A stretch of DNA of 29,494 nucleotides, taken from positions 1 to 29,494 of IMG/VR virus record IMGVR_UViG_3300042197_004413. One strand, written 5' to 3'. How positions within the stretch are numbered: the first letter of the stretch is position 1; the number at the start of each line of letters is the position of its first letter. The DNA comes from a virus. A program made the position numbers and the translations under genes. Below the pieces are notes generated by a model. It was not told where the DNA came from. It did no database searches and worked only from the letters and a program-made list of their open reading frames with translations. Of the stretch, positions 29,372-29,494 are shown in pieces.

Positions 29372-29453
29372 TGGGCAGAGCTGGATTCGAACCAGCGTAG
29401 GCAAAGCCAGCAGATTTACAGTCTGCCCCCGTTGGCCGCTTGGGTATCTGCCC
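29372..29453 (-). tRNA. tRNA-Tyr (GTA)
   Basis: Read on the minus strand, the 82-nt gene has acceptor stem GGGCAGA/TCTGCCC with discriminator A, a D-arm with AGCGGCCAACGGGG, and an anticodon arm GCAGA-CTGTAAA-TCTGC (anticodon GTA, tyrosine). It has a class II long variable arm and a T-arm GCTGG-TTCGAAT-CCAGC. CCA is only partly encoded (ACC follows). All stems pair perfectly, so it looks functional. The 3' end points at the integrase gene and probably contains the attachment core. Confidence 0.95.
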
Positions 29454-29494
29454 GATTCCTCAGAGAGGAGTGGGGAGTAAAGGCGGGGCGGGGG

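Overview
The window is most of an integrated siphovirus-type prophage of a GC-rich bacterium. Verrucomicrobiota or a relative is my best guess. It rests on the style of the tyrosine recombinase, the DUF-like small proteins and the mosaic of lambda-like and GP7-type head genes, and is not proven by any one marker. The right edge is a host-type tRNA-Tyr gene (29372-29453, minus). The integrase lies just beyond its 3' end, which is the usual geometry for insertion into a tRNA 3' end. The left prophage end is outside the window.

Layout: (a) 1-1929, minus strand: a partial RarA/MgsA-C-like protein, a TET-associated-type glycosyltransferase and a ParB-like protein, which look like a DNA-base modification or early module. 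(b) 1974-4731: a small unknown protein, an XRE regulator, the GpA-family large terminase and a small unknown. (c) 4778-5936: a lysis cassette (holin-like, CHAP-type endolysin, TM/coiled-coil protein) placed unusually between terminase and portal. (d) 5952-11055: gpW-like connector, lambda-type portal, S49 protease with a nested scaffold, GP7-type major capsid and a small capsid protein. (e) 11642-16549: neck, tail terminator, two paralogous tube-type proteins, tail chaperone G with a complete -1 frameshift signal into T, and a tape measure. (f) 16546-25716: tail-tip, fibre and adhesion proteins, including one with an N-terminal Tad2 (DUF2829)-like domain. (g) 25729-28017: a 762-aa protein with three glycosyltransferase-type domains. 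(h) Integrase and tRNA.

Accessory genes (morons) interrupt the structural operon: a PIN/UPF0175 toxin-antitoxin pair (7611-8340, minus), an unknown AT-richer gene (11135-11572, minus), a PemK/MazF-like pair (19065-19618) and a Fic AMP-transferase (19932-21059, minus) with its own operator cluster. The Fic gene lies between the intact tail gene at 21264 and a decayed copy of that gene's 5' end at 19616-19696.

The most striking signal is a recurring element, consensus GTTGACAC-N6/7-CCAGGGC, placed directly before start codons. In seven genes on both strands the TTGAC begins exactly 19 nt before the start codon, in two it is 20 nt, and in others 22-34 nt. It is too close to the start to be a normal -35 box. 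It resembles in concept the start-associated sequences of cluster K mycobacteriophages, and I consider it the best candidate here for an undescribed regulatory system.
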